Positions 8,975 through 17,533 of a stretch of 64,000 bases of DNA are shown one piece after another. Origin of the DNA: Chloroflexota bacterium (GTDB lineage: Bacteria > Chloroflexota > Anaerolineae > Aggregatilineales > Phototrophicaceae); NCBI GenBank assembly GCA_026707665.1, contig JAPOWK010000112.1:1-64000 (forward strand), in the 5' to 3' direction. The notes beneath the pieces are model-generated. The model saw only the letters and a program-made list of their open reading frames with translations. It searched no databases and was not told where the DNA came from. Each line of letters begins with the position of its first letter. The first letter of the stretch is position 1. Made by a program: the position numbers and the translations under genes.

Positions 8975-10681
8975 TTAGCGTCCCTCGTAGAATATCGGCT
9001 GCCCCCATTCCAGATCGACGATGGGGCTGTCGAGGTACTCGCTGAGGTCTATCTTGTAGAAGTCACGTTCCGGTGAGCGAATGGATATTGCGATCTTGCT
9101 CTGTTCAAACGCGATCGCTGTCTGCTGATGGTGCGCATCGAAAGCAGTCGCTTCGATCGAACTTAGCTCCAAGCGGCAAAACCATTCGCAGTAGGTATCC
9201 TCCAGGGAATAGGACCAGTGAATGCTCACAATTCCATCTCGATATACTAGTCCCAGATAGTCTGGATGATGCCACAAGAAATCCTGCGGCAGCTCGACGG
9301 TTGGAAATCCAGTATGCATTGATTGAAGCAATATGAGTGGACACAGCCGTGGATAGCGGCACTGAATTAGACGTTGCAACTGCTCGGCGTAGTCTTCCGC
9401 GCCTTCGCTCAGAAAGTGGATAAGGCGGCTCTCGTCAGGCGTGATCAAGGTATCGTTCCACGATTTGCCCGTCTGCACGTCGAGCAGCGTCCAGGATGCC
9501 TTGTTGCCGAAACGCAGGTATCGCCCGGAAGCTGAATAATCAAGAAGCTCTTTACCGTCTTCGGGCTGAACGACCAACTGCGGATCCGCTTGTTCGGTAA
9601 TTCGCCATATCCGGATACCTCGTGCATCCTCAAAGGCGATAGCCCGGCTGTCGGCGCTCCATAGCATTGGCTGCTCACTGTCTGTAGTGCGCCAAATTGC
9701 CGTATGGCTGGCGATTTCCCGGATTGCTAACTGATGTCCGAAGCCAACCACGGCCCCGTCCTTATCTGCAGAATAGAAAAGATAAACCACGAGTCGCTTC
9801 TCTTCCTGTACTGCGACGAAATTGCTGTTGGGCGAAAATTCACCATACAATCCTCTAACCGGATGCAGCCAGCCATATGAATCAAGATATCCGTCCGAAA
9901 GAGCGCTGCCGCCAACCGGCGCGGCGCTTCCCATCGCGTGACGCGTGGGGTCAAATGGCTTCTTAAGCTGCGCAAGATATTGGAAGCCCAGCTCGCCATC
10001 GTCCAGGCGAAACATGACATGACTGCCGTCGTTCGATATCGCAACGGGATATTTCGCCTCGTCTAGCCAGGTGACTGAACGGTCTGGATTGAGGCGATAA
10101 CGCTCGCCTGATTCGGTGGTGATGTTGAGAAAACGCATCAAGGGGTAAGGACTGCTTTTTGGCACGGAGGCTTCACTTTCGCCGCTGAGATTCAAAAGCA
10201 ATTGTTCAAAGTCGTGAACTGGTAGTGTGACTTCGGCGCCAGTTTCTCCTTCATTTTCGCTATAGAATTCAATTGTTCCGTCTACGGGAAAGAAAATCCT
10301 GTTGACGGAATACGTCCCGTTGCCGTTTTCTGAAAGGGCCGCGTAGCCGAAGTACTTCTTCTGCCAACGATCTTCTGACCTCGCCGCGTATAGACAACCT
10401 GTGTCGTATTTGCGAATGTGTCCTGCGTATTGCAATGCGGGTGGGTATCGCATGAGCACAAGATATTCGCCACCCGCGCCTTTAAAATATTGATCTACCT
10501 TTAGGATGGTGCCGATGCCTACATCATCGTATTCCTGTACAGTTGCGGCAACTACCAGGTCATTGCGCACGATGTTCTCTATTGGCGAAGGATAATACCC
10601 TCCCCCGCCGCAAGCCAAGACCACATTCACGGACGAGAAGACAGCGAATGTCAGAAGTGTAAGAATAGAATTCCTGCGCAT
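8975..10681 (-). CDS. Secreted lipoprotein-like protein with propeller-type repeats
   Basis: A 568-residue exported protein. The N-terminus MRRNSILTLLTFAVFSS is a signal peptide ending in VVLAC, so Cys24 could be lipidated; a Gly-rich stretch GGGGYYP follows. From about residue 200 onward, segments such as ISNDGSHVMFRLDDG, FSPNSNFVAVQ, WSADSRAIAFED and YSASGRYLRFG recur. This is the rhythm of TolB/WD40-like beta-propeller blades. No enzyme motif is visible. Base composition is noticeably less GC-rich than the flanking metabolic genes, which may indicate a different history. It is divergent from the sulfatase, leaving about 170 bases for promoters. The function is unknown. Confidence 0.7.
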   Translation of the reverse strand: MRRNSILTLLTFAVFSSVNVVLACGGGGYYPSPIENIVRNDLVVAATVQEYDDVGIGTILKVDQYFKGAGGEYLVLMRYPPALQYAGHIRKYDTGCLYAARSEDRWQKKYFGYAALSENGNGTYSVNRIFFPVDGTIEFYSENEGETGAEVTLPVHDFEQLLLNLSGESEASVPKSSPYPLMRFLNITTESGERYRLNPDRSVTWLDEAKYPVAISNDGSHVMFRLDDGELGFQYLAQLKKPFDPTRHAMGSAAPVGGSALSDGYLDSYGWLHPVRGLYGEFSPNSNFVAVQEEKRLVVYLFYSADKDGAVVGFGHQLAIREIASHTAIWRTTDSEQPMLWSADSRAIAFEDARGIRIWRITEQADPQLVVQPEDGKELLDYSASGRYLRFGNKASWTLLDVQTGKSWNDTLITPDESRLIHFLSEGAEDYAEQLQRLIQCRYPRLCPLILLQSMHTGFPTVELPQDFLWHHPDYLGLVYRDGIVSIHWSYSLEDTYCEWFCRLELSSIEATAFDAHHQQTAIAFEQSKIAISIRSPERDFYKIDLSEYLDSPIVDLEWGQPIFYEGR

Positions 10682-10850
10682 GGGTTCCTTCTTTGGACTC
10701 GTATCACTTCATCGTAGCAGCGTCTTTTGCAGCCTACTCGACGCCCGCGCCTACGCACGCTCTACGATTTCACGAGATCGCCGCGCCCGTTGCCTGCGAG
10801 CCACATTCGCGTTACTCTCTTGCCATTGCCTCAACGCGCAGGAAACCACC

Positions 10851-12272
10851 ATGACCCAGCCCAATATCATCCTCATCATCACCGACCAGCAGCGCTACGA
10901 CACCATCAACGCCCTAGGCTTTCCCTACATGGACACGCCCAATCTCGACCGGCTGGTAGAAGAAGGCACGAGCTTCGACAATTGCCACATCACCGCCCCC
11001 TCCTGCGCGCCGGCGCGAGCCAGCCTCTTCACCGGTTATTATCCGCACGTCACCGGCATCATGCGCAATGGCGACCGCTGGCGGCATTCCTGGGTGGAGG
11101 ACTTGGACGCGGCCGGCTATCACTGCGTTAACATCGGCAAGATGCACACGAACCCGTTTGAAACGCCGCTGGGCTTCCATCAGCGTTACGTGGTGGAGAA
11201 CAAAGACCGCTACCTGCAGGGGCGCTATTATTTCGATGAATGGGACAAAGCCTTGCAGGCGCGCGGGCTGGTCAAGCAGCAGCGCGAGCTCTATCGGCAG
11301 CGCGACGATTACCGCGAGCGCATGGGCGCCTTCAGTTGGGACCTGCCGCCGGAGACGCATTCGGACAATTTCGTCGGCGGGCTGGCGCAATGGTGGCTGA
11401 ATACCTATCCCAAGACCGAGCCGCTTTTCTTGCAGATCGGCTTTCCCGGTCCGCACCCGCCTTACGATCCGACGCCGGAAGCGGCTGCCGCCTACATCGA
11501 CCGCGATCTGCCGCTGCCGGAAGTGACGCAGGCGGAGTTAGACGGGCAGCCGCCTCCCTACCGGCGCTACCGGCAGCACAATACCGAGGTCGATCACGAT
11601 TCGGTGGTGCACTTGCTGGAGCCATCGCGTTTGCAGTTGCAGCGTCTGCGCGCCTATTACGCCGCAAATGTCAGCATGATCGACAAGCAGGTCGGGCAGA
11701 TCATGGAGGCGCTGGAAACCCAGGGCTACCTCGAAAACAGCATCGTCATCTTCACCAGCGACCACGGCGATTGCCTGGGCGATCACGGGCAGATTCAGAA
11801 ATGGACGATGTATGACATCATCACGCGTGTGCCAGCGATATTCTGGGCGCCGGGGCGAATCTCTGGGGGGAAGCGGGTCGGCGCGCTCTGCCAATGGATG
11901 GACATCGGGCGGACGATTCTGGAGCTGGCAGGCGTCGAACCGGCGGCCGATATGCAGGCGCGCTCGCTGCTGTCGGCGCTGCGGGACGAGGATTGGCGTG
12001 GGCGCGAATTCGTCTTCGCCGAGCATCCGGCCGATGGCAATTACGAGGGTCCCTATCAGACGATGATTCGCAGCGAGCGTTACAAGCTGGTGCACTTCAT
12101 GGGCGAGGATTATGGACAGCTCTTCGACCTGGAGGCCGATCCAGGCGAGCTGGACAACCTCTGGGACGACGCGGCGCTGGCGGGCGTGAAGCGGGAGCTG
12201 CTGGCGGCGCTGCTGAATTGGCGGCTGGATAGCGCCTTACAGACGCGGGATCTATTTCAGCATCATCGGTGA
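10851..12272 (+). CDS. Sulfatase (type I, formylglycine-dependent)
   Basis: A 473-residue sulfatase that hydrolyses a sulfate ester, probably on a carbohydrate. The signature CAPARASLFTG carries C52, the residue converted to formylglycine. The N-terminal IITDQQR supplies metal ligands, and SDHGDCLGDHG near residues 302-312 supplies further Asp/His ligands. The late part PYQTMIRSERYKLVHF is typical of the family. No signal peptide is present when translation starts at MTQPN, so the enzyme looks cytoplasmic. The open frame runs 57 codons upstream, but those residues show no sulfatase similarity and lie in the promoter region. No maturase (FGE or anSME) is seen in this window. Confidence 0.92.
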   Translation: MTQPNIILIITDQQRYDTINALGFPYMDTPNLDRLVEEGTSFDNCHITAPSCAPARASLFTGYYPHVTGIMRNGDRWRHSWVEDLDAAGYHCVNIGKMHTNPFETPLGFHQRYVVENKDRYLQGRYYFDEWDKALQARGLVKQQRELYRQRDDYRERMGAFSWDLPPETHSDNFVGGLAQWWLNTYPKTEPLFLQIGFPGPHPPYDPTPEAAAAYIDRDLPLPEVTQAELDGQPPPYRRYRQHNTEVDHDSVVHLLEPSRLQLQRLRAYYAANVSMIDKQVGQIMEALETQGYLENSIVIFTSDHGDCLGDHGQIQKWTMYDIITRVPAIFWAPGRISGGKRVGALCQWMDIGRTILELAGVEPAADMQARSLLSALRDEDWRGREFVFAEHPADGNYEGPYQTMIRSERYKLVHFMGEDYGQLFDLEADPGELDNLWDDAALAGVKRELLAALLNWRLDSALQTRDLFQHHR

Positions 12273-12285
12273 GGCCATATTCCTA

Positions 12286-12331
12286 ACCCCATCCCCCGGC
12301 CCCTTCCCCAGCGAGCTAGGGAAGGGGAGCG
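12286..12331. repeat. GC-rich ACCCCATCCCCCGGCCCC-type repeat
   Basis: Copy of a repeat reading CCCCATCCCCCGGCCCC, then TTCCCCAGCGAGCTAGGGAA and GGGGAG. The second half folds as CTTCCCC...GGGGAAG-like arms. Further copies lie at about 33547, 35658, 49306, 53191, 53332 and 53445. This copy is uninterrupted and separates the convergent sulfatase and PfkB genes. Confidence 0.8.
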
Positions 12332-12388
12332 CATAGTTCGAGCGACACATGGCAGACGTTTGCGCTGAAATTGAGCGGACGGTCGGTG

Positions 12389-13336
12389 CTATTCCCGTCT
12401 TGTTGCTCGCATAAAGCGCTCGATATCGGCGCGGGATTTGGCGCCGGCCATCGGACCCTTCTCAGTCACGGCGAGCGCGCCACAGGCGTTGGCTAGCTGG
12501 GCGGCTTCGCGCAAGGATTGGCCCTCAAGCAGGCTGGCAAGAAAGCCGGCATCGAAGCAGTCGCCGGCGCCGGTGGGGTCGATTTCGTCCACGGCATAAC
12601 CGGGGACATTGATGCGCGCGTCTTTCGTGTAGACGTTGCAGCCGGCGGCGCCGCGGGTGACGACGATTTTGCGGTCGGGGCGCGCTCGCAGCAAATTCTC
12701 GATTGCCTGGTCCACGCTGCCAGCGGCCGTCAGTTGCAGCAGTTCTTCTCGCGTCGGCAGGAAAATATCGGCGGCGGCGATGAAGGGGGCGAAGGCGATT
12801 CGCGCTTCCTCGGCCGGCAGCAGCTCGGGCCGCAGGTTGGGATCGAAGCTGATCAGCGCGCCAGCGTCGAGCGCCATTGCCAGCGCTTCGCGGCCCACGG
12901 CGAGCGCCGCTGCGCTCATCGAAAGCGTCGAGCCCATGATGTGAAAACAGCGCAGACCGACGAATTGCGCTTCATCGAGCATGTCGCTTGAGATATGACC
13001 GCCAGCGCCGAGGCTGAAGACAAAATTGCGCGAGCCGTCGGACTTATAGGCGACGAAGGCGACGCCGGTCGTCTGGTCGGGCAATTGACGGATTCCGTCC
13101 GTGACGACGCCGTCCGCCGCAAGCTGATTCAGCAGGCAGTCGCCGAAGGCGTCAGCGCCGACTGAACCGATGGCAGCGCTCTTCATACCGAGCCGAGCCG
13201 CCTGCACCGCGAAGATGAAGGGCGCGCCGCTGGGGTAGGGTCCGACGAAGGGACCGGGCTGGTCGAGCGGCTGGTCGATATCGGCGCGCATGACTTCGAC
13301 CAGCGCTTCGCCGATGGTGAGGATGTCGAGGGGCAT
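12389..13336 (-). CDS. PfkB-family carbohydrate kinase
   Basis: A 315-residue ribokinase-family kinase that uses ATP to phosphorylate a sugar or related compound. The N-terminal segment LDILTIGEALVEVM and the glycine-rich GSVGADAFGDCLLNQL are characteristic. The C-terminal signature DPTGAGDCFDAGF (253-265) contains the catalytic base D259 in the anion-hole motif. Start: the ATG before PLDILT follows an AGGCGG-like site; a GTG eight codons upstream is an alternative. It lies 30 bases downstream of the SH3/HExxH gene on the same strand. The sugar cannot be assigned; 2-keto-3-deoxygluconate, fructose and ribose kinases all share these motifs. Confidence 0.88.
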   Translation of the reverse strand: MPLDILTIGEALVEVMRADIDQPLDQPGPFVGPYPSGAPFIFAVQAARLGMKSAAIGSVGADAFGDCLLNQLAADGVVTDGIRQLPDQTTGVAFVAYKSDGSRNFVFSLGAGGHISSDMLDEAQFVGLRCFHIMGSTLSMSAAALAVGREALAMALDAGALISFDPNLRPELLPAEEARIAFAPFIAAADIFLPTREELLQLTAAGSVDQAIENLLRARPDRKIVVTRGAAGCNVYTKDARINVPGYAVDEIDPTGAGDCFDAGFLASLLEGQSLREAAQLANACGALAVTEKGPMAGAKSRADIERFMRATRRE

Positions 13337-13366
13337 GGGTTGCCGCCTGCTTCCGCTCACGCTGCG

Positions 13367-14485
13367 TTAGTTGAGGAGACTGGCGGCGCGAGCGATTTCC
13401 GCGCGTACGGCGCCGTAAAAGTCAATGCCTTCGCGAAGAGCTTGCGCGACTACTCTGGGAAGATAGGAAACGAGCGTTCGTCCTGAACCGGTTGGCTGCT
13501 CCAACTTTCCGTAACGAATCAAGCGCGCGACTTGTGAGGGCGTATAAGTCATGATCGTTCTTCCGAATTGGACTGGTTGCGCACTTACACGATTTATATG
13601 GTTGCACACGTATTCCTCTAGAATCCCTAGTCTTTCAGGTATATCCCAAGACACGCCAGCGATAGTCCTGTGTACATGGCAGGCTTCATGGACAAGAATC
13701 TCGGCCAGGACATGCGCGGGCATTGCGGAGGCGGAGGCGGAGATGAAAATTAAGTCACCTTGCGCGTACCCGTCGGGATCCTCTATATGGACTTCTGCAA
13801 TCTTTCTCGGACCTTTGGTCACGTAGGCATGCCACTGTGGCGCCCTGGTCCGTAACAATTCAAGCGCGGCGCTTATTCGCGCGACAAATATCTCGCTGCC
13901 CTCTATGATTGCGCCCCTGTTCGTCTCCGGCGTATGCAACCCCGGCGCGGCGCACTGATTATTCTGGAATGCCCAATAGCCGTTGATCCATTGCTGATTG
14001 CTCTGGCAGTGCCGATCAATGTAACAGCAATTGTCAACTTCGGCCTCCGCGCTGCGTGCCGGCGGCGATGCGGTTTGCACTGGAGATCCAGTTGGCGCGG
14101 GACAATGATTGTTCTGATAAGCCCAATAGCCGTCTATCCAGTCTTGATCGCTACTGCACTGGCGATCGACGAAGCAGCAATTGTCAATTGGAGCTGATGT
14201 TCCTGTCCGGGTCGGTGGCAGGCTGACATTTTCAACGCGGCTGTAATTGACCCAATTCGCCAGCCAGACTTCGCTTCCATATCCGGCGATCTTCAACCAG
14301 CGGCCGGACTCGCCCACGACCTGGAGTATAGCGCCCGACCGGACTGTCCCGGCGATATCGGCATTGAGGCTGGGCGCGGCTCTCAAGTTGAGTCCGCGAT
14401 TGGCGCGAATGGAATAGTCCTGCCCCGCTGCCAAACTGCCCAACATAAGCATGGCTGTGAAAGCGGCAATGAATCGAACAGTCAC
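13367..14485 (-). CDS. Secreted SH3 domain protein with twin Cys-rich modules and an HExxH region
   Basis: A 372-residue exported protein with unusual architecture. A signal peptide (1-21) is followed by a bacterial SH3 domain (about 24-85, with NRGLNLRAAPSLNADI). Two near-identical 31-residue modules come next, at 101-131 and 151-181. Each begins DNCC, then DRxC, then W-x-x-GYWA, then NN-x-C. The C-terminal region has HEACH (266-270, an HExxH zinc motif) and E290/E291 downstream as a possible third ligand, so a metallopeptidase-like domain is plausible. The SH3 and Cys modules may bind cell wall or glycan and target the catalytic part. Peptidase activity is inference from the motif only. Confidence 0.7.
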   Translation of the reverse strand: MTVRFIAAFTAMLMLGSLAAGQDYSIRANRGLNLRAAPSLNADIAGTVRSGAILQVVGESGRWLKIAGYGSEVWLANWVNYSRVENVSLPPTRTGTSAPIDNCCFVDRQCSSDQDWIDGYWAYQNNHCPAPTGSPVQTASPPARSAEAEVDNCCYIDRHCQSNQQWINGYWAFQNNQCAAPGLHTPETNRGAIIEGSEIFVARISAALELLRTRAPQWHAYVTKGPRKIAEVHIEDPDGYAQGDLIFISASASAMPAHVLAEILVHEACHVHRTIAGVSWDIPERLGILEEYVCNHINRVSAQPVQFGRTIMTYTPSQVARLIRYGKLEQPTGSGRTLVSYLPRVVAQALREGIDFYGAVRAEIARAASLLN

Positions 14486-14545
14486 TTACAAAAACCTTTC
14501 CGGGATTTTCTTTCTGCGCCCAGAGTAGATATCATGTTTCCCGGC

Positions 14546-15325
14546 TCAATCCTCAAAGGGAATCTCCGGCACGCCACCCGCGAAAGGCGCGTCGGGTCTC
14601 TCGTAATCGCCCATCAGCGCGCGGCGCAGCGGCGGCATCTCCGCCAGCACCTCGGGATCGGTGTGGAAGCGGTCGGCGCGGCGGAACCAGGGCGGGCTAT
14701 AGATGTAGTGCATGTTATAGCGATCGAAGTCTTCATCGTTGGGCATGGGCGAGTGCCAGACGCCATTGTGGAAGAGCAGCATCGTGCCGGGCTCGCAGAG
14801 CACATTGTGCTGGATGGGCGAGACCGTAACTTCTCTGCGTTTGTCCGCCGGCAGCGGGTAGGGGCTGCGGTGGCTGCCGGGGATGAGCATCATATTGCCC
14901 ATGTACTCGCGCGATTGATCGGTCAGGTTGAAGCTGGCGCGCAGCTGCAGCAGGGGCACGGGATAGCCGACTTTCTCGAAACCATAGGCGCCCGACCCGT
15001 CTTGATGCCAGCCGACAATGCTGCCATTCGCCGCCAGGCGCGCGCACCAGCCGGATTGCATGACGAACTTGTCGCCGTAGAGCCCGCGCACTTTGGAAAT
15101 CACAGCCGGATGCTCGATGAGGCGGGCGAGGGCCGGTTCGCTCTCGTAGGCATTGCCCAGCGGGCTGAAAACATCGGTGGTGTTCTCATGGATGCGTATG
15201 GAAGCGGCGAGGGCGTCGTCGATTTCCTTCTGCGTCAGCACGTCCTCGATGATGAGGTAGCCGTAGCATTCGAACATGAAGCGTTCGTCTTCGGTCATAG
15301 GTCCGGGTTGGGCGAGCGGGATCAT
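14546..15325 (-). CDS. Phytanoyl-CoA dioxygenase (PhyH) family protein
   Basis: A 259-residue Fe(II)/2-oxoglutarate-dependent oxygenase. The facial triad is visible: H107 and D109 in WHQDGS and H191 in GVWHSPMP, with a conserved Arg a little downstream (R202) for 2-oxoglutarate. The central core LQLRASFNLTD and MLIPGSHR match the double-stranded beta-helix of PhyH enzymes. Bacterial members hydroxylate diverse small molecules, so the substrate is open. It is transcribed alone on the minus strand between the SH3/HExxH gene and the second sugar importer, with repeat-containing spacers on its upstream side. Confidence 0.88.
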   Translation of the reverse strand: MIPLAQPGPMTEDERFMFECYGYLIIEDVLTQKEIDDALAASIRIHENTTDVFSPLGNAYESEPALARLIEHPAVISKVRGLYGDKFVMQSGWCARLAANGSIVGWHQDGSGAYGFEKVGYPVPLLQLRASFNLTDQSREYMGNMMLIPGSHRSPYPLPADKRREVTVSPIQHNVLCEPGTMLLFHNGVWHSPMPNDEDFDRYNMHYIYSPPWFRRADRFHTDPEVLAEMPPLRRALMGDYERPDAPFAGGVPEIPFED

Positions 15326-15617
15326 GGGTTCTCCTTGAAGAGGTATTGTATCGGCGTGATTTTACCACTGAATGCACAGAGTGCGCTTCAATCAAGGAGG
15401 CCAGCGGCCTGCGTCTGAGTTGAAGGGAGAGATGCGGTCTAGGCTGCAGACTCACGCGCGACAATGCCGCCGCCCAGGCAAAAGACCTTGCGCGCTGTCA
15501 GGTTTAGCTCCCCCTCCGCCGGTCAGTGTCTACGCGACCCTGACTCGTCGGGGAGGGGGCCGGGGGGTGGGGTTCGCCGCCCGCCACGTAAACAGTGCTA
15601 GGAGAGAAGCCGGAAAC
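15326..15617. repeat. Intergenic repeat region with interrupted GC-rich repeat
   Basis: No gene is supported here. At about 15507-15577 lies a reverse-orientation GC-rich repeat (GCTCCCCCTCCGC ... GGGGAGGGGGCCGGGGGGTG). Its centre contains CAGTGTCTACGCG at 15524-15536, the short sequence found inside other repeats of the window. Confidence 0.7.
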
Positions 15618-16490
15618 TCAGCCCTTCAACGAACCCGACAATAGTCCGCTGATGATGAAGCGCTGGAAAATCAGGGCGAAGCCGATTGGGGGGATGACCG
15701 AGACGACGCCGGCAGTGATGATGCTGACGAAGCTGACATCGACATCGGTGGCGAAGAGCGAGACCACAACCGTGCTGGTGTAGGATGCGGGCGTCTCGGA
15801 GAGCAGCAAGGCGAAGAGAAACTCACCCCAGGTGAGCAGGAAAGCGAGGATGCCGGCCGATGTCAAGCCGGGCAGGGACAGCGGCAGGATGATCTTATGC
15901 ACGACTTGGAGGCGGCTGCAGCCATCAATGCGCCCCGCGTCTTCAAGCTCGATGGGAATGGTTTTGAAATACGATTGCAGCAGCCAAATGACGTAGGGCA
16001 GGATGAAGGACAAGTTGATGAATACGAGCGTGACAATCTTGTCGCTCATGCCGATGCGCTTGGCGACCAGCACAATCGGAATCGCCAGCGAGAGAGCGGG
16101 GATCAAACGGCTGGCGAGGATGCCGAAGAGCAGGACGCTGCGTCCGCGGAAGGTCAAGCGCGCCAGCGGATAAGCGGCGTAGGCGCCTACGAGAACGGCG
16201 ATGGCGGCGACGCTGCCGGCGACGAAGAAGCTGTTTGCGAAGGAGCGCAGGAAGATGCGCGATTGATAAGGCACGCCTGATGCTTCGCCCAATACGGCGC
16301 CCTCAAAGATTTCGCGATAGCTATCAAGCACGATGGGGTTGGGCAGCCATTGCGGCGGCCGATTCAGCAGTTGGCGTTCGTATTGGAAGCTGGAACTGAC
16401 GAGCCAGAGGAATGGACCAACCGTGCCGGCCAAGACGATGGCGGCGCCGAGATAGATGACAATCAGGCGGAGGCGGGCGCGCGCTTTCAT
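15618..16490 (-). CDS. Carbohydrate ABC transporter permease (MalG type)
   Basis: A 290-residue inner-membrane permease of a second CUT1-type sugar importer. It has an N-terminal membrane segment (about 9-30) and several further segments. The EAA loop reads ELEDAGRIDGCSRLQVVHKIILP, slightly divergent but with the conserved Gly. Its start codon overlaps the stop of the upstream permease at 16490, indicating translational coupling. As with the first importer, no ATPase gene is adjacent. The substrate is unknown; PhyH and PfkB genes follow on the same strand but with larger gaps. Confidence 0.93.
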   Translation of the reverse strand: MKARARLRLIVIYLGAAIVLAGTVGPFLWLVSSSFQYERQLLNRPPQWLPNPIVLDSYREIFEGAVLGEASGVPYQSRIFLRSFANSFFVAGSVAAIAVLVGAYAAYPLARLTFRGRSVLLFGILASRLIPALSLAIPIVLVAKRIGMSDKIVTLVFINLSFILPYVIWLLQSYFKTIPIELEDAGRIDGCSRLQVVHKIILPLSLPGLTSAGILAFLLTWGEFLFALLLSETPASYTSTVVVSLFATDVDVSFVSIITAGVVSVIPPIGFALIFQRFIISGLLSGSLKG

Positions 16491-17410
16491 TATCGCTCAG
16501 CCCCTCTGTCCAGTATCGCGTAGAACAAAATGGCAAGCGCCAGTGTGATCGCGCCCAGCAGCATGGCGATCGAGCTGCCCGCGCCGAAATCCAGCTTGCG
16601 GAAGGTCTCGGTGTAGATTTGCCAACCGAGCACGTTGGTGGCGTCGGCCGGGCCGCCGGCGGTGAGTACGAAGATGATGTCAAAGACTTTCAGGGCGAAG
16701 ATCATCTCGAAGATGATGACGATGGACAGCATGGGGCGAAGCAGGGGCAGGGTGATGTAACGGAAGCGCCCCCAGATGTTGGCGCCGTCCACGATGGCGG
16801 ATTCGTAGATATCGCCCGGGATGGTCTGCAAGCCGGAGAGCAAAAGCAAAGTAGCCAGCGGGATATGAATCCAGGAATAGGCGATGACGAGCCAAATCAT
16901 CACGCTGGGCATGCTGCCGAGCACATTCTGGTATTCGGTGATGATGCCCAGCTCGAAAAGGACGGCGTTGACCAAGCCATACTGGGGATTGAGCAGCCAC
17001 TTCCAAAGCAGGGCATTGACGACTGAGGGAATCGCCCAGGGCACCAGCAACAGGGCGCGTAAAATGCCGCGACCGGGAAACTTCTCATTGAGCAGGAGAG
17101 AAATCAGCAGCGAAAGCAGGACGATAACAACGACGGCCAAGATGGCGAAGGTGAAGGTGGTGCGCAGCGGCTCCCAAAAGTCGCTGTCGGTGAGCCAGTC
17201 GATGTAATTCTCCAAGCCGACAAAGCGTTCGCGGCCGGGGCGCTTCAGATTCCAATTGTGCAGGCTGAGAAAGACGGCGATGCAGAAGGGCGCGAGAATC
17301 GTGGCGGCGATGATCAAGACGGCGGGCGCGCTGAATAGAATCGCCAGCATGCCTTGGGACGGTTCCTTGCGCGTGTTGGGGCGTTGGAATTGCATTGGCG
17401 CTGTTTTCAA
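16490..17410 (-). CDS. Carbohydrate ABC transporter permease (MalF type)
   Basis: A 306-residue permease with a long N-terminal cytoplasmic tail, a first membrane segment at about 24-52 (LFSAPAVLIIAATILAPF) and several others. The EAA-type loop is IYESAIVDGANIWGRFRYITLP, with the expected conserved Gly. It pairs with the downstream permease and with the binding protein about 120 bases upstream. The spacer on that side contains a short GC-rich hairpin repeat (17410-17451), which could act as a processing or attenuation point between the abundant binding protein and the permeases. Confidence 0.93.
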   Translation of the reverse strand: MKTAPMQFQRPNTRKEPSQGMLAILFSAPAVLIIAATILAPFCIAVFLSLHNWNLKRPGRERFVGLENYIDWLTDSDFWEPLRTTFTFAILAVVVIVLLSLLISLLLNEKFPGRGILRALLLVPWAIPSVVNALLWKWLLNPQYGLVNAVLFELGIITEYQNVLGSMPSVMIWLVIAYSWIHIPLATLLLLSGLQTIPGDIYESAIVDGANIWGRFRYITLPLLRPMLSIVIIFEMIFALKVFDIIFVLTAGGPADATNVLGWQIYTETFRKLDFGAGSSIAMLLGAITLALAILFYAILDRGAER

Positions 17411-17451
17411 CCCCGCTCTAAATCTCCCCCCATGGCGATGGGGGGAGACTT
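17410..17451. repeat. GC-rich hairpin repeat between binding-protein and permease genes
   Basis: ACCCCGCTCTAAATCTCCCC continues into a hairpin with arms CTCCCCCCAT and ATGGGGGGAG, then ACTT. A related but interrupted copy is at about 50545-50613. A stable stem between a binding-protein gene and its permeases fits partial termination or mRNA-end protection; this is inference. Confidence 0.65.
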
Positions 17452-17533
17452 GCTACGTAAAGTGGCAGAATCAACGAGTGCGGCGGGAACCATGATGATA
17501 GCGATGCTGCCACGACGAAGCCATCAAGGAGGA

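Noticed and set aside
10680..12272. Sulfatase with 57 extra N-terminal residues
   Set aside because: The extension is not sulfatase-like and covers the presumed divergent promoter. MTQPNIIL is the usual sulfatase start.
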